50,018 nucleotides of DNA, taken from Guyparkeria sp. WRN-7. GTDB lineage: Bacteria; Pseudomonadota; Gammaproteobacteria; Halothiobacillales; Halothiobacillaceae. Positions 1 to 8,483 of the stretch are shown piece after piece. Below the pieces are notes generated by a model. That model saw only the letters and a list, made by a program, of their open reading frames with translations. It was not told the origin of the DNA and searched no databases. The stretch's first letter is position 1. The number at the start of each line of letters is the position of its first letter. A program made the position numbers and the translations under genes. The stretch covers positions 1 through 50,018 of the forward strand of contig NZ_LRFH01000018.1 in assembly GCF_001641825.1 (NCBI RefSeq). Reading direction: 5' to 3'.

Positions 1-545
1 TGCTGAATCTGTGCATGGAGAAGCGTGGCGTCCAGAAGAACATGCTCTATTCGGGCAACCAGGTCACCCTGATCTTCGATCTGCCGCTGGCCGAGGTCGT
101 GCTCGACTTCTTTGACCGTCTCAAGTCGGTCTCGCGTGGCTATGCCTCGTTCGACTATCACCTCGATCGTTTCGAGGCGGCGAACCTGGTCAAGATGGAC
201 ATTCTGATCAACGGCGAGTCGGTCGACTCGCTGTCGCTGATCGTTCACCGCGACAAGGCGGATCAGCGGGGCCGCGAGCTGATCGAGAAGCTCAAGGAAC
301 TGATTCCGCAGCAGATGTTCGAAGTCGCGTTGCAGGCAGCGATCGGCGGCAAGATCATCGCCCGGACCAACGTCAAGGCGCTGCGCAAGAACGTGCTCGC
401 CAAGTGCTACGGCGGTGACGTGTCGCGCAAGAAGAAGCTGATCGAGAAGCAGAAGGCCGGCAAGAAACGGATGAAGAACATCGGCAAGGTCGAGGTGCCG
501 CAGGAGGCCTTCCTCGCCGTGCTGCAGATGGACAACAAGAACTGA
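1..545 (+). CDS. lepA: Elongation factor 4 (LepA), C-terminal part; gene cut by window start
   Basis: The open frame enters from the left edge (codons in phase from base 3) and ends at 545, showing about 180 residues. They cover the EF-G domain V-like region and the LepA-specific C-terminal domain. Visible family features are VEKRG-like [10 protein letters not shown], the stretch [26 protein letters not shown], and the basic terminal block [20 protein letters not shown] that contacts tRNA/rRNA. The family is a ribosome-bound GTPase that back-translocates or remodels stalled ribosomes; the GTPase domain lies outside the window. It is followed 38 nt later by lepB, the usual lepA-lepB pairing. 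Confidence 0.97.
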   Translation, partial: LNLCMEKRGVQKNMLYSGNQVTLIFDLPLAEVVLDFFDRLKSVSRGYASFDYHLDRFEAANLVKMDILINGESVDSLSLIVHRDKADQRGRELIEKLKELIPQQMFEVALQAAIGGKIIARTNVKALRKNVLAKCYGGDVSRKKKLIEKQKAGKKRMKNIGKVEVPQEAFLAVLQMDNKN

Positions 546-583
546 GTCTGGGCGGCCACGCCTGACGCATACGGGAGCAGACC

Positions 584-1432
584 TTGGACTTCGAACTCCT
601 TCTGGTGATCGCCACCTTCGCAAGCGGCCTGATCTGGCTCATCGATCGGCTTGCCTTCCGTCCCCGCCGCCGGGCGCGCCTGGCCGCCGAGGCCCGGCAG
701 CTCGGTGACGAGGCCGGCATCGACGGCAAGGGAATGAAAGACGAAGAGCCGCTGCTGGTCGACTACGCCAAGTCGTTCTTCCCGATTCTCCTGGTGGTGC
801 TGGTCATCCGCTCGTTCCTGTTCGAGCCGTTCCGCATCCCGTCGGGTTCGATGATGCCGAGCCTGCTGGTGGGTGACTTCATCCTGGTGAACAAGTTTGA
901 CTACGGATTGCGCCTGCCGGTGCTCAACACCAAGGTAATCCCGGTCTCCGAGCCCGAGCGCGGCGATGTGGTGGTGTTCCGCTATCCTCGCCAGCCCGAG
1001 GTGGACTACATCAAGCGGGTGGTGGGGCTGCCCGGGGACACGATCCGGGTCGAGGATCACCGCGTCTGGATCAACGGCGAGCCGGTGCCGCTGGAGACCG
1101 CGGGGCGCTATGCGGGGGATGCCAACCTCAAGCATGCCGGGCTGACCGTGGGTATCGAGACGCTGCCCGGCGATGACGGGCCGCATCGCATTCTCATGGA
1201 CCTGTCACGCAATCTCGGGGTCGGCCAGTGGACCGTGCCCGAGGGGCATTTCTTCGTCATGGGTGACAACCGCAATCACAGCAACGACAGCCGCTTCTGG
1301 GGCTTCGTCCCCGAATCGAATCTGGTCGGCAAAGCGGTTATGATCTGGTTGCACTGGAACTGGCAGGACGGCGGCTTCGATGCGGATCGCATCGGCCGCT
1401 CGATCGACGCCATCGAGACCGACGGGAATTAA
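584..1432 (+). CDS. lepB: Signal peptidase I
   Basis: The 282-residue inner-membrane protease removes signal peptides from exported preproteins. An N-terminal membrane segment (about 3-21) and a second one (about 64-79) precede the catalytic block. The nucleophile is Ser89 in IPSGSMMPSL and the general base is Lys144 in DYIKRVVGLPGD; the late motif GDNRNHSNDSRFWG marks box E of the S26 family. The start is a TTG, chosen because it gives the family's normal N-terminus and no ATG lies upstream in frame. It sits between lepA and a DUF4845 gene, as in many gammaproteobacteria, so the secretory substrates of the whole cell, including the amyloid-like proteins at the other end of this window, depend on this type of enzyme. 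Confidence 0.96.
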   Translation: MDFELLLVIATFASGLIWLIDRLAFRPRRRARLAAEARQLGDEAGIDGKGMKDEEPLLVDYAKSFFPILLVVLVIRSFLFEPFRIPSGSMMPSLLVGDFILVNKFDYGLRLPVLNTKVIPVSEPERGDVVVFRYPRQPEVDYIKRVVGLPGDTIRVEDHRVWINGEPVPLETAGRYAGDANLKHAGLTVGIETLPGDDGPHRILMDLSRNLGVGQWTVPEGHFFVMGDNRNHSNDSRFWGFVPESNLVGKAVMIWLHWNWQDGGFDADRIGRSIDAIETDGN

Positions 1433-1463
1433 CGGAACGGCCGCGCGCCGAGGACGAAGGATT

Positions 1464-1871
1464 ATGGAAATGACCACCGTAAAGGAACACAAGCGCAACA
1501 TCGGGATCGCCGCTGGCCGGCGGCAGGGTGGCATGTCACTGATCGGCCTTTTCCTGGCCGCGATCGGCCTGGGTCTGGCCGCGCTGGTGGTGATGAAGGT
1601 CGTGCCGCTCTACATCGCCGACCAGAAACTGACCTCGGTCTTCAAGAGCATCGAGAAGGAAACCGCCGGCAGTCCCAACGAGATTCGGCGCATGCTCGGC
1701 AAGCGTCTCGACATCAACGAGGTCGACGACCGGTTCGATCCCAAGGATTTCGAGATTCGCCCGGTAACCGGCGGTTACCGCGTCACTTACAACTACGATG
1801 GCCGCGCACAGTTGTTCGGCAACCTGTCGCTCGTGGCCGCATTCAAACACCAGACTCGTGTCAGCAACTAG
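1464..1871 (+). CDS. DUF4845 family membrane protein
   Basis: A 135-residue protein of unknown function. The start at 1464 follows a GAAGG ribosome-binding site and avoids a long overlap with lepB. Residues about 24-48 form one membrane segment preceded by RRQGGMSLIGLF, which resembles a prepilin-type leader but lacks the usual Glu5; the remainder is a small soluble domain ending near YNYDGRAQLFGNLSLVAAF. Proteins of this family are typically encoded between lepB and rnc, exactly as here. The rnc start lies inside its last codons, so the two are probably translationally coupled. No catalytic motif is visible, and a pilin-like role would be guesswork. Confidence 0.85.
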   Translation: MEMTTVKEHKRNIGIAAGRRQGGMSLIGLFLAAIGLGLAALVVMKVVPLYIADQKLTSVFKSIEKETAGSPNEIRRMLGKRLDINEVDDRFDPKDFEIRPVTGGYRVTYNYDGRAQLFGNLSLVAAFKHQTRVSN

Positions 1872-2601
1872 AAACAGCAATCCTCTTATCCGTGAGCCGG
1901 GTGTCCTGGCCGAATCGCTGGGACTGACGTTCGAGAACAGTGACCTGCTTGGCCAGGCGCTTCGCCACCGTTCGGCCGGTCGGCTCAACAACGAGCGCCT
2001 GGAGTTCCTGGGCGACTCGATCCTCAATCTCACCATCTCCGACTACCTCTACCGCCACAAGCCGGAGGCACCCGAGGGGGCGTTGTCCCGACTGCGTGCC
2101 TCGGTGGTGCGTGAGGAGACGCTTGCCCGGGTGGCCCGCCGGATCGGGCTGGGCGATTACCTCGTCATGGGGTCGGGCGAACTCAAGAGCGGCGGCCATC
2201 GCCGCGACTCCATTCTTGCCGACGCGCTCGAGGCGATCATCGGGGCGCTTTACCTCGATCAGGGGTTCCATCCCGCTCATGACTGGGTCTTGAGTCTTTT
2301 TGGCGAAGAGCTGGTCTCGTTGCCGGATGCCCAGGAGCTCAAGGACGCCAAAACGCAGTTGCAGGAGTACCTGCAGCGCGACCGTCTGCCGCTGCCGGAA
2401 TACGAAGTCCTCGAGCAGACCGGGCAGGCGCACAAGCAGACGTTCGAGGTGGCCTGTCGGGTCGAGTGCGATGGCGAGTCCTTTGAAACACGCGCCAGCG
2501 GTTCGTCTCGTCGTCGGGCGGAACAATCCGCTGCGCGACGGATGCTGACAAGCCTGCGCGAGACACGCGAGGGCAGGGCCACTACCGGGAGTCGCGCATG
2601 A
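1858..2601 (+). CDS. rnc: Ribonuclease III
   Basis: This 247-residue double-strand-specific endoribonuclease processes rRNA precursors and some mRNAs. The nuclease signature NNERLEFLGDS sits at residues 44-54, with Glu46 and Asp53 as metal ligands; the second acidic cluster is in ADALEAIIGA. A dsRNA-binding domain follows from about residue 165 (DAKTQLQEYLQ to RRRAEQSAARRML). The frame is open further upstream, but the GTG at 1858 gives the normal family length and overlaps the DUF4845 stop by 14 nt. The gene overlaps era by 4 nt, the conserved rnc-era coupling. Confidence 0.96.
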   Translation: MSATRNSNPLIREPGVLAESLGLTFENSDLLGQALRHRSAGRLNNERLEFLGDSILNLTISDYLYRHKPEAPEGALSRLRASVVREETLARVARRIGLGDYLVMGSGELKSGGHRRDSILADALEAIIGALYLDQGFHPAHDWVLSLFGEELVSLPDAQELKDAKTQLQEYLQRDRLPLPEYEVLEQTGQAHKQTFEVACRVECDGESFETRASGSSRRRAEQSAARRMLTSLRETREGRATTGSRA

Positions 2602-3497
2602 GTCAGTCCACCCGATTCGGCAACGTGGCCATTGTCGGTCGTCCCAACGTCGGCAAATCCACGCTGGTCAACCGGCTGGTCGGTCAGAAGGTATCGATCA
2701 CCGCCCCGAAGCCCCAGACCACCCGTCACCGCATCACCGGCATCATCACCGAGGAGCGCGGGCAGATCGTCCTGATCGACACCCCCGGTCTGCACGAAGG
2801 TGGCAGGGATGCCCTGAACCGTCAGCTCAATCGGACGGCTCGCAGCGCGCTCGAGGGAGTCGACCTGATCGTGTTCATGGTGCAGGCCGGCCAGTTCGGG
2901 GCAGAGGACGAAACCGTGCTCAGGCTGCTGCAGCATGTCGAGGCGCCGGTGGTGCTGGTGGTGAACAAGGTCGATCTGGTCAACGACAAGACCGAATTGC
3001 TGCCGTTTCTGGCCCAGATGGGCGAGAAGCACGACTTTGCCGAGATCTACCCGATGAGCGCACGTCGCCGCCGCGGCCTCGAAGGGTTGGTCGACCTGAT
3101 GTTCTCCTACCTGCCGGAGGGGCCGATCGGTTATGACGAGGACCAGGTGACGACCGCGCCGGTCCGGTTCATGGCCGCCGAGATCATCCGCGAGAAACTG
3201 GCCCGTTCGCTGCACGACGAACTGCCGTACCAGACGACGGTAATGATCGAGCGTTTCGAGGAGACCGACCGGCTGGTCACGATCGGGGCGGTGATCTACG
3301 TCGCCCGCGCCGGCCAGAAGGGCATCGTGATCGGCAACCGCGGTTCCCGGCTCAAGATCGTCGGTCAGCAGGCCCGCGAGGCGATCGAGCACCTGCTGGA
3401 AAAGCGCGTGATGCTCGATCTGTGGGTCAAGGTGGCCGACGACTGGGCCGACGACGAGCGATCGGTGGCCTCGCTCGGCTACCAGTTGCCCGAATGA
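2598..3497 (+). CDS. era: GTPase Era
   Basis: A 299-residue GTPase needed for 16S rRNA maturation and 30S assembly. The G1 motif GRPNVGKS is at residues 14-21, followed by an Era-type switch region (APKPQTTRHRITGI), DTPG, and NKVD. The C-terminal KH domain includes VIGNRGSRLKIVGQQAR, which binds the 3' end of 16S rRNA. The ATG overlaps the rnc TGA (ATGA). Length and motif order are normal for the family. Confidence 0.98.
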   Translation: MSQSTRFGNVAIVGRPNVGKSTLVNRLVGQKVSITAPKPQTTRHRITGIITEERGQIVLIDTPGLHEGGRDALNRQLNRTARSALEGVDLIVFMVQAGQFGAEDETVLRLLQHVEAPVVLVVNKVDLVNDKTELLPFLAQMGEKHDFAEIYPMSARRRRGLEGLVDLMFSYLPEGPIGYDEDQVTTAPVRFMAAEIIREKLARSLHDELPYQTTVMIERFEETDRLVTIGAVIYVARAGQKGIVIGNRGSRLKIVGQQAREAIEHLLEKRVMLDLWVKVADDWADDERSVASLGYQLPE

Positions 3498-3499
3498 CG

Positions 3500-3522
3500 C
3501 CGGCCCGGCGAGGCCGGGTCGG
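3500..3522 (+). other. Short GC-rich hairpin between era and recO
   Basis: Just after the era stop, 9-nt arms (3500-3508 and 3514-3522) pair with a single G.T wobble around a 5-nt loop. No T-run follows, so it is not a standard intrinsic terminator. It could weaken read-through into recO or protect the era mRNA end. Confidence 0.4.
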
Positions 3523-3542
3523 TTCTCGGCGAGGATGACGTC

Positions 3543-4265
3543 GTGCGCGGGTTTCTCCTTCATGCCAGGCCTTTCAAGGAACACGGGCTGCTGCTCGACT
3601 GGTTGACCGATACCCGCGGCTGGGTGCGCATGCGCCAGAACGGCGGTCGCCGTGTGAGGAAACGGGGTTCCTCCCGACCACCCAATTTCGTCTGCCTGGA
3701 GCTGCAGACGGCCGGGCGGGGCGGCTGGCCCGTCCTGACAGCCGCCGAGCCGGTGGAGTCGCTGCGCTTTCTGCGCGGCCAGTCGCTCGCCGCGGCCTTC
3801 TACCTTCACGAGCTGATCCTCAGGGCGCTGCGCCCGGAGGAGCCCATGCCGGAGCTGTTCCTCGACTACTGGAAGAGCCTGGCGATGCTGGAAAGCCCGG
3901 AAATGCCGTTGTCGGTGGTCGTCCGGCGCTTCGAACGCCAGTTGCTCGACCACCTGGGGGCGGGAATCGACTGGCAGCACGACGTCCACGGGCGGCCGCT
4001 CGAGGTCGGCGGACGGTACCGTGTCGGTGTCGAGACGGGCATCGTGCCGGCTTCCGGGGGGGTGCCCGGCCACGTTCTCGAGGCCATTGCCCGCGATCGG
4101 CCCCTTGCCCAAGCGGAGGAGCGTCGTGCGGCGCGCGACCTGATGCAGACTCTGCTGGCCGGTCACGTGGGGCGGGCGCCTTTCGTTTCAAGGCAGCTAT
4201 GGCCTGCGACAGCGACCGCTGCGACGAGCATCGAGGACGATACGCCCGGGCCGATGCCGGACTGA
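3543..4265 (+). CDS. recO: DNA repair protein RecO
   Basis: A 240-residue recombination mediator that loads RecA onto SSB-coated single strands in the RecF pathway. The N-terminal OB-fold reads FLLHARPFKEHGLLLDWLT, and the helical part contains YLHELILRAL, ELFLDYWKSL and RRFERQLLDHLG, as in enterobacterial RecO. The start is the GTG at 3543; a nearby ATG at 3535 is out of frame. The usual zinc-ligand cysteines of Gram-positive RecO are absent, as is typical of gammaproteobacteria. The era-recO-pdxJ order is conserved in the class. Confidence 0.93.
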   Translation: MRGFLLHARPFKEHGLLLDWLTDTRGWVRMRQNGGRRVRKRGSSRPPNFVCLELQTAGRGGWPVLTAAEPVESLRFLRGQSLAAAFYLHELILRALRPEEPMPELFLDYWKSLAMLESPEMPLSVVVRRFERQLLDHLGAGIDWQHDVHGRPLEVGGRYRVGVETGIVPASGGVPGHVLEAIARDRPLAQAEERRAARDLMQTLLAGHVGRAPFVSRQLWPATATAATSIEDDTPGPMPD

Positions 4266-4320
4266 CTGGCAATGCCGGCCGTTCGCGCGTGCCGGCGATC
4301 GTGAACCCAAGGGACAGACG

Positions 4321-4350
4321 TTGCCGATTCAATCGGAGTTTCCCTAGACT
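4321..4350 (+). promoter_or_regulatory. Candidate sigma-70 promoter for pdxJ-acpS
   Basis: TTGCCG (4321-4326) and TAGACT (4345-4350) are separated by 18 nt and lie about 50 nt before the pdxJ start, in the 132-nt gap after recO. The match is fair rather than strong. Confidence 0.5.
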
Positions 4351-4397
4351 GGGCGCCTGAGTCGCCCGTCACCCCACACTGCGGATATCGAGAACCC

Positions 4398-5168
4398 ATG
4401 ACCAATCGCGTCACCGCCCAGTACCCGTTGCTGGGTCTCAACATCGACCACGTTGCCACCCTGCGCCAGGCGCGAGGCACCCGTTACCCCGATCCGGTCA
4501 GTGCCGCTCTGTTGGCCGAGCAGTCCGGCGCGGACAGCATCACGCTCCACCTGCGCGAGGATCGTCGCCACATCCAGGATCGCGACGTCGAAATCCTGCG
4601 GGAACTGCTGCAGACGCGCATGAACCTCGAGATGGCGGCCACCGACGAGATGATCGATCTGGCCTGTCGGCTGCGTCCGCACGACGTCTGCCTGGTGCCG
4701 GAGCGTCGCGAGGAGTTGACCACCGAGGGCGGGCTGGACGTTGCCGGTCAGATCGACCGCATCCACGCCGCCTGCGACCGCATGGCCGAGGCAGGTATCC
4801 GGGTATCGCTGTTCGTCGATGCCGATCCCGTCCAGATCGACGCGGCGGTCGCCTGCGAGGCACCCGTGATCGAGATTCACACGGGTCACTACGCCGACGC
4901 CGAGGGTGACGCGGCCGTACAGGAACAGCTCGACCTGATCCGCCAGAGCGCTCGGGACGCGGCGGACGTGGGGCTGGCCGTCAACGCCGGCCACGGCCTG
5001 CATTACCACAACGTTTCGGCCATCGCGGCGATCGATGAAATCGAGGAACTCAACATCGGTCACGCCATCATCGCCCAGTCCGTGTTCTCCGGCCTGCCGG
5101 CGGCGGTGCGCGAAATGAAGGACCTGATGCACGCGGCGCGCTTTCGCACCCCCGGCGGATCGAGCTGA
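4398..5168 (+). CDS. pdxJ: Pyridoxine 5'-phosphate synthase
   Basis: This 256-residue TIM-barrel enzyme condenses 1-deoxyxylulose 5-phosphate with 3-amino-2-oxopropyl phosphate, the ring-closing step of DXP-dependent vitamin B6 synthesis. Diagnostic stretches are [16 protein letters not shown] at the start, [26 protein letters not shown] and [12 protein letters not shown], which hold the catalytic His/Glu residues and phosphate-binding loop. Several PLP enzymes are encoded nearby (Alr, the amino-acid decarboxylase), although PLP is used cell-wide. It is followed 6 nt later by acpS, the standard pdxJ-acpS pair. Confidence 0.97.
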   Translation: MTNRVTAQYPLLGLNIDHVATLRQARGTRYPDPVSAALLAEQSGADSITLHLREDRRHIQDRDVEILRELLQTRMNLEMAATDEMIDLACRLRPHDVCLVPERREELTTEGGLDVAGQIDRIHAACDRMAEAGIRVSLFVDADPVQIDAAVACEAPVIEIHTGHYADAEGDAAVQEQLDLIRQSARDAADVGLAVNAGHGLHYHNVSAIAAIDEIEELNIGHAIIAQSVFSGLPAAVREMKDLMHAARFRTPGGSS

Positions 5169-5174
5169 GGCGCG

Positions 5175-5549
5175 ATGATCCTCGGCATCGGCACCGATCT
5201 GGTCGAGATCGCCCGGATCCGCGGTGCGCTCGAGCGACACGGTGACCGCCTGATCGAACGCGTGCTCGGCGCCGAAGAACGGCAGCGGCTGCCCGAGGCC
5301 AACCCGGCCGCCTGGCTTGCCAAGCGCTTCGCCACCAAGGAGGCGGTCGCCAAGGCACTGGGCACCGGGTTTCGCGACGGCTTGCGCCTTGTCGACATCC
5401 AGACTCGCCACGATGGCAATGGCCGACCGGAGGTGGTTCTCCTCGGCCGGGCTCGCGAGGTGTTCGAGCGGATGGGGGCGGGGGAGATCAGCCTGTCGGT
5501 CTCCGACGAGCGTTCCTACGCGCTCGCTTTCGTCGTCATCAGCCGCTGA
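5175..5549 (+). CDS. acpS: Holo-[acyl-carrier-protein] synthase
   Basis: A 124-residue trimeric phosphopantetheinyl transferase that moves 4'-phosphopantetheine from CoA to the serine of acyl carrier protein, switching on fatty-acid synthesis. The two family motifs are present: [12 protein letters not shown] (metal ligand Asp8 in the usual numbering) near the N-terminus and [16 protein letters not shown] in the middle. A GAGG motif precedes the ATG. It closes the lepA-to-acpS block. Confidence 0.96.
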   Translation: MILGIGTDLVEIARIRGALERHGDRLIERVLGAEERQRLPEANPAAWLAKRFATKEAVAKALGTGFRDGLRLVDIQTRHDGNGRPEVVLLGRAREVFERMGAGEISLSVSDERSYALAFVVISR

Positions 5550-5565
5550 TTCCCACCGAAACGGC

Positions 5566-5594
5566 TTGCAACAGCCGCTCCGAGCGCCTAGAAT
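5566..5594 (+). promoter_or_regulatory. Strong sigma-70 promoter of the rpsF operon
   Basis: TTGCAA (5566-5571) and TAGAAT (5589-5594) are exactly 17 nt apart, about 70 nt upstream of rpsF. This is the best sigma-70 match in the first half of the window and suits a ribosomal-protein operon. The leader is long enough to carry an S6:S18 autoregulatory structure, but I did not identify one. Confidence 0.75.
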
Positions 5595-5665
5595 GCGCCG
5601 CTTGTTTCTCCTGCCTGACCGTTCCGCATGCGGCAGGCTGCCTTCAATCCACAGGAGTTCTATCC

Positions 5666-6085
5666 ATGCGTCATTACGAAATCGTCTTCATGGTCCACCC
5701 GGACCAGAGCGACCAGGTCCCGGCGATGATCGAGCGCTACCGCGGCATCATCGAATCCGCGAAGGGCACGGTCCACCGTCTCGAGGACTGGGGTCGCCGC
5801 CAGCTGGCCTACCCGATCAAGAAACTGGTCAAGGCGCACTACGTGCTGATGAACGTCGAGACCGACCAGGACGCCCTGGCCGAGCTCGAGGAAGCGTTCA
5901 AGTTCAACGATGCCGTACTGCGTCACATGACCATCCGTTGCGACGAGGCCTACACCGAAGCCTCCCCGATGATGCAGGAGCGCGAATCCGAGCGTCGTCC
6001 GCGCCGTCGTGACGATGACAACAAGCGCGAAGAGCGTCGTGACAGCGAGAAGAAGTCGGAGAAGTCCGACGCTTCCAGCGAATAA
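5666..6085 (+). CDS. rpsF: 30S ribosomal protein S6
   Basis: A 139-residue protein of the central domain of the 30S subunit that dimerises with S18. The beginning [18 protein letters not shown] and the core [21 protein letters not shown] are typical. From about residue 106 there is a charged, low-complexity tail rich in Arg, Asp, Lys and Glu that ends SEKSDASSE; glutamate-rich S6 tails are also known in E. coli, where RimK modifies them, but this one ends in SSE rather than EE. rpsR follows after 20 nt without an intervening priB. Confidence 0.97.
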   Translation: MRHYEIVFMVHPDQSDQVPAMIERYRGIIESAKGTVHRLEDWGRRQLAYPIKKLVKAHYVLMNVETDQDALAELEEAFKFNDAVLRHMTIRCDEAYTEASPMMQERESERRPRRRDDDNKREERRDSEKKSEKSDASSE

Positions 6086-6105
6086 GTTTCGAGAGGATTT
6101 GATCC

Positions 6106-6330
6106 ATGGCCCGTTTTTTCCGTCGCAAGCGTTTTTGCCGTTTCACCGCCGAGGGCGTGAAGCACATCGACTACAAGGACATTGACACCCTGCGCCAGTA
6201 CGTCACCGAGACCGGCAAGATCGTGCCGAGCCGCGTGACCGGTACCAAGGCCCGCTATCAGCGCCAGCTGCAGACCGCCGTCAAGCGTGCGCGCTTCCTG
6301 GCCCTGCTGTCGTACACCGACCGCCACTGA
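6106..6330 (+). CDS. rpsR: 30S ribosomal protein S18
   Basis: A 74-residue protein that binds S6 and 16S rRNA on the platform of the small subunit. The sequence [14 protein letters not shown], then [13 protein letters not shown] and [13 protein letters not shown]-like [20 protein letters not shown], is standard for S18. The GAGAGGA ribosome-binding site lies just before the ATG. It is the middle gene of rpsF-rpsR-rplI. Confidence 0.98.
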   Translation: MARFFRRKRFCRFTAEGVKHIDYKDIDTLRQYVTETGKIVPSRVTGTKARYQRQLQTAVKRARFLALLSYTDRH

Positions 6331-6365
6331 TCGCGTCCGTCCCCAGATACCAGGAGTCAATATCC

Positions 6366-6821
6366 ATGCAAGTCATTCTGTTGAGTAAGGTCGAGAACCT
6401 GGGCTCGCTGGGCGACGTGGTTCGCGTCCGCCCGGGCTACGCCCGCAACTTCCTGATCCCGTACGGCAAGGCCAAGCCGGCGACCAAGGCCAACATGGCC
6501 GAGTTCGAAGAGCGCCGCGCCGAGCTGGAGAAGAAGGCCGCCGAAGAGCTGGCCGCCGCCCAGGCCCGCGCCGACAAGCTTGGCGAAGAGCCGAGCGTCA
6601 CCATCCCGGTCAAGGCCGGCTCCGAAGGCAAGCTGTTCGGTTCCGTCGGTACCGACGAGATCGCCAAGGCGGTCACCGATAGCTTCGGTGTCGAGATGGA
6701 GAAGCGCGAAGTGCGGATGCCGGAAGGTGCCCTCCGTGCGCTGGGCGAGTTCCCGATCCAGCTGCACCTGCACTCGGAAGTCGACGTCGACCTCAACGTC
6801 GTGGTCGTTCCGGAGCAGTAA
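6366..6821 (+). CDS. rplI: 50S ribosomal protein L9
   Basis: A 151-residue protein at the base of the L1 stalk. The N-terminal rRNA-binding domain reads [19 protein letters not shown] and [16 protein letters not shown]; a long helix (about residues 45-75, rich in Ala and Glu) links it to the C-terminal domain ending [16 protein letters not shown]. The length is close to the E. coli protein. An intrinsic terminator follows within 80 nt. Confidence 0.98.
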   Translation: MQVILLSKVENLGSLGDVVRVRPGYARNFLIPYGKAKPATKANMAEFEERRAELEKKAAEELAAAQARADKLGEEPSVTIPVKAGSEGKLFGSVGTDEIAKAVTDSFGVEMEKREVRMPEGALRALGEFPIQLHLHSEVDVDLNVVVVPEQ

Positions 6822-6868
6822 TCCGAAAAAGCGATTGCCGCGCCGTCTGGACGGCCGGCCGACCCGAG

Positions 6869-6899
6869 AGCCCGCTCCGATATGGACGCGGGCTTTTTT
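6869..6899 (+). terminator. Rho-independent terminator of rpsF-rpsR-rplI
   Basis: Perfect 7-nt arms AGCCCGC (6869-6875) and GCGGGCT (6888-6894), with an additional inner TCC/GGA pairing, are followed directly by five further Ts (6895-6899). It separates the ribosomal operon from dnaB. Confidence 0.88.
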
Positions 6900-6944
6900 G
6901 CGTTCAGTGCACCGGACCACGGGAGGAACCGAGCCGGTGGGGCG

Positions 6945-6973
6945 TGGTCAACAGCGGACACAGGGCGTATCAT
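6945..6973 (+). promoter_or_regulatory. Weak candidate sigma-70 promoter for dnaB
   Basis: TGGTCA (6945-6950) and TATCAT (6968-6973) are 17 nt apart in the 150-nt region between the rplI terminator and dnaB. The -10 is good and the -35 poor. A promoter is needed somewhere in this gap because a terminator precedes it. Confidence 0.35.
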
Positions 6974-7049
6974 CTACGTCTTCCCGCGACCCCGAATTCG
7001 CCGAGTACCGGCGATCGGTGTCCGTGCCCCGAACAGCCGCTGGTAGCCG

Positions 7050-8483
7050 ATGTCCATGTCCCTTCCGGAGTACCGTTCCGACACCCCGAAGCCTGATCGC
7101 CGGCCGACGCCGTCGACCGTTGGCTCGCCGCTTTCGCTGCGTGTTCCGCCACACTCCCAGGAGGCGGAACAGGCGGTGCTCGGCGGGCTGATGCTCGACC
7201 CGCTTGCCTTCGAGCAGGTCGGCGACAAGCTTCGCGACGAGGATTTCTATTTCCACGATCATCGGGTGATCTTCCGCGTCATCGACGAGCTGGCCGAACG
7301 CAACCAGCCGTTCGACGCCATGGTGGTCTCCGAACGTCTCAAGACGCTGGAGAAACTCGAGGAGGTCGGCGGCAACGACTACCTCGCCGCCCTGGTCGAT
7401 TCGGTGCCGAGTGCGGCCAACATCGCCGCGTACGCCGAGATCATTCGCGAGCACTCGCTGCTGCGTCGTCTGATCGAGGTCGGTACCGACATCTCGCGCA
7501 AGAGCTACCAGACCGAGGGCCAGACCGCCTACGACGTGCTCGAGACGGCCGAGAAGGCGATCTTCGCGATCGCCGACGAGGGGGCGCGGACCCGGCGCGG
7601 TTTCCAGAGCATCACCGACCTGCTCACCGTGGCGATGGACCGGATCGCCGAGCTCTACGAGAACAAGGGCGAGGTCACCGGCATCAGCACCGGTTTTCGC
7701 GATCTTGACGACTTGACTACCGGCTTGGGCAAGGGTGATCTGGTGATCGTCGCGGGGCGACCGTCAATGGGCAAGACCACCTTCTCGATGAACATCGCCG
7801 AGAACGTCGCGCTCTACGGCGAGAAGGCCGTGGCGGTGTTCTCCATGGAAATGCCGGGCGACCAGCTGGCCGTGCGCATGCTTTCCTCGCTTGGCCGAAT
7901 CGACCAGACCAAGGTGCGGACCGGCCAGCTGGAAGACAGCGACTGGCACCGGATTTCCGGGGCGGTCGGGCAGCTCAGCACGGCCAAGATCTTCATCGAC
8001 GACACCCCGGCACTTTCGCCGAGCGACCTGCGCTCGCGTGCCCGCCGACTCGCACGCGAGCAGGACCTGGGCCTGATCGTGGTCGACTACCTGCAGCTGA
8101 TGCAGGTACCGGGCTCGAAGGAGAATCGCACCACCGAAATCTCCGAGATCTCGCGCTCGCTCAAGGCGGTGGCCAAGGAGCTGGACGTGCCGCTGATCGC
8201 GCTCTCGCAGCTGAACCGTTCGCTCGAGCAGCGACCCAACAAGCGTCCGGTGATGTCGGATCTGCGTGAATCCGGTGCGATCGAGCAGGATGCCGACGTC
8301 ATCATGTTCATCTACCGGGAAGAGGTCTACGAGCCGGATACCGAGAAGAAGGGCATGGCCGAAATCATCATCGGCAAGCAGCGTAACGGCCCGACCGGGA
8401 CCGTGCCGATGACCTTCCGAGGCCAGAACACCCGGTTCGAGGACTTCATCAGCCCCGAGAGCGTGCCGGAAGCCTACCGTTGA
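7050..8483 (+). CDS. dnaB: Replicative DNA helicase DnaB
   Basis: A 477-residue hexameric helicase that unwinds DNA 5'-3' at the replication fork. The N-terminal DnaG-interacting domain (PPHSQEAEQAVLGGLMLD onward) is followed by a linker and the RecA-like motor: Walker A GRPSMGKTT near residue 233, Walker B LIVVDYLQLM near 350, and the DnaB-specific ALSQLNRSLEQRPNKRP and SGAIEQDADVI. Translation may begin at the ATG at 7050 or at a second ATG two codons later. No intein or insertion is present. alr follows with a one-base overlap. Confidence 0.98.
   Translation: MSMSLPEYRSDTPKPDRRPTPSTVGSPLSLRVPPHSQEAEQAVLGGLMLDPLAFEQVGDKLRDEDFYFHDHRVIFRVIDELAERNQPFDAMVVSERLKTLEKLEEVGGNDYLAALVDSVPSAANIAAYAEIIREHSLLRRLIEVGTDISRKSYQTEGQTAYDVLETAEKAIFAIADEGARTRRGFQSITDLLTVAMDRIAELYENKGEVTGISTGFRDLDDLTTGLGKGDLVIVAGRPSMGKTTFSMNIAENVALYGEKAVAVFSMEMPGDQLAVRMLSSLGRIDQTKVRTGQLEDSDWHRISGAVGQLSTAKIFIDDTPALSPSDLRSRARRLAREQDLGLIVVDYLQLMQVPGSKENRTTEISEISRSLKAVAKELDVPLIALSQLNRSLEQRPNKRPVMSDLRESGAIEQDADVIMFIYREEVYEPDTEKKGMAEIIIGKQRNGPTGTVPMTFRGQNTRFEDFISPESVPEAYR

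Noticed and set aside
1464-1871. DUF4845 protein as a type IV pseudopilin
   Set aside because: The hydrophobic segment lacks Glu5 after the Gly-Met junction, and the lepB-rnc context is that of DUF4845 proteins.
2277-4166. Open frame of 629 codons on the minus strand, antisense to rnc-era-recO
   Set aside because: It lies opposite three certain genes, has no family motif and an amino-acid composition typical of reversed GC-rich codons.
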